A DNA stretch of 22,124 nucleotides from Clostridia bacterium (GTDB taxonomy: Bacteria; Bacillota; Clostridia; Oscillospirales; CAG-272), in assembly GCA_017451975.1 (NCBI GenBank), contig JAFTNI010000150.1, positions 1-22,124 of the forward strand, in the 5' to 3' direction. Shown piece after piece: positions 21,664 through 22,124 of this stretch. Below the pieces are notes generated by a model. The model worked only from the letters and a program-made list of their open reading frames with translations. It was not told where the DNA came from and made no database searches. The position numbers and the translations under genes were made by a program. Within the stretch, counting starts at the first letter, position 1, and every line of letters begins with the position of its first letter.

Positions 21664-22124
21664 ATGGAACTTACACAAGAACAACGCGCCATATTGAATG
21701 GCGAAAAAGGCGAAACTCTTGCCAAGGTCATGCAGAGTGTTGTGCGCTACGGCGAGCTTTTCGGCGCTACGAAGCTCGTGCCCGTAACGAGCAAGTATAA
21801 CCACCTGGTAACCTCGTTCGGTCTTAAAGCGCTCGGCCCCGTTTACGACCTTATGAATAAGCTTATAGAGGACGGCGCGCTTTCCGGCCAGAAATTCTCC
21901 GTAGACCCCCGCCCCATAGACCCCAATGTGCCTTCAAACTTCCTTCAGAACTTCATTTTCAATAATTTTATGTATTCCAAGCAGGAGTTTTACGAAGGTC
22001 AGCTCGAAAAGCTCGGTCTTATGGATAAAGATGCTTTTTCCTGCACCTGCTACATGGACGAAATGGGCAATAAGCCGAAAAAGGGCGAGGTGCTTTCCTG
22101 GGCAGAATCCTCTGCCGTTGTATA
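21664..22124 (+). CDS. Aconitase X (DUF521) catalytic subunit, 3' end outside window
   Basis: First 153 codons of a gene that runs out of the window. The start has SD AAGGAG nine bases upstream and lies 24 bases after the flavoenzyme stop. LTQEQRAILNGEKGE (3-17), KLVPVTS (37-43), FSCTCY (125-130), GNKPKKGE (135-142) and WAESSAVV (146-153) are aconitase X signatures. Family members dehydrate hydroxy acids, such as cis-3-hydroxy-L-proline in some bacteria or mevalonate 5-phosphate in archaea. The protein begins directly with the large-subunit sequence, so the small (DUF126) part is not fused in front and may be a separate gene beyond the window. The segment after VPVTS (KYNHLVTSFG) departs from the usual AHVSG-type sequence, so its substrate may differ. 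Confidence 0.85.
   Translation, partial: MELTQEQRAILNGEKGETLAKVMQSVVRYGELFGATKLVPVTSKYNHLVTSFGLKALGPVYDLMNKLIEDGALSGQKFSVDPRPIDPNVPSNFLQNFIFNNFMYSKQEFYEGQLEKLGLMDKDAFSCTCYMDEMGNKPKKGEVLSWAESSAVV

Noticed and set aside
19504..21804. 766-codon minus-strand frame opposite the flavoenzyme
   Set aside because: Antisense shadow, rich in Cys/Tyr/His/Phe from reverse reading of biased codons; the sense gene has clear FMN, Fe-S and FAD motifs.

Overview
The window looks like a chromosomal segment from a gut-type member of the Bacillota (probably Clostridia). The signs are strong AGGAGG-like ribosome binding sites before almost every gene, a DegV-family protein, a free-standing ProX/YbaK tRNA editing protein, cytoplasmic GH120 xylosidases close to the clostridial XylC type, and many short palindromic repeats in the gaps. 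I cannot name the genus. Most genes are moderately GC-rich with GC-rich third positions. Several small unknown genes, and above all the restriction gene at 16006-16773, are clearly AT-richer. No rRNA, tRNA, CRISPR array or transposase gene was seen.

Layout. (a) 1-2335, plus strand: the end of a YgiQ-type radical SAM gene, coupled by ATGA to a small membrane protein and closed by a terminator. (b) 2504-7483, minus strand: two copies of a unit made of a GH120 beta-xylosidase followed by a small acidic protein of unknown function. (c) 7826-9956, minus: Nudix ADP-ribose pyrophosphatase, a DUF4304-like protein and DegV in a tight operon. (d) 10246-11709, minus: a TM1586-like nitroreductase, low-molecular-weight phosphotyrosine phosphatase and small membrane protein. 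(e) 11766-15623, minus: an MFS transporter, a GH2 glycosidase and an ABC-type ATPase, all overlapping, behind an extended -10 promoter. (f) 16006-16773, minus: a complete DpnI-type endonuclease for adenine-methylated GATC, alone, AT-rich, with a full-consensus promoter. (g) 16893-19383, minus: ProX-like prolyl-tRNA deacylase, PHP-family histidinol phosphatase and an EutH-like ethanolamine permease. (h) 19384-22124: a divergent control region, then on the plus strand an old-yellow-enzyme/dienoyl-CoA-reductase-like flavoenzyme and the start of an aconitase X (DUF521) gene that leaves the window.

Functional reading. Parts (b) and (e) fit cytoplasmic breakdown of imported xylo-oligosaccharides and other plant glycosides, since no signal peptides are visible on the glycosidases. 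Part (h) looks like a catabolic operon for an unknown substrate. Part (f) is a defence module whose presence implies that the host genome lacks Dam-type GATC methylation.

The least explained structure lies between the genes. A family of modular double-hairpin elements with TGTCGA/TCGACA ends sits directly after intrinsic terminators, and in two places a near-identical terminator hairpin lies on both sides of the element, as if insertion had duplicated the terminator. Other palindromic repeats in the window share the same internal plan (GGTGGC, variable hairpin, GACGGA).
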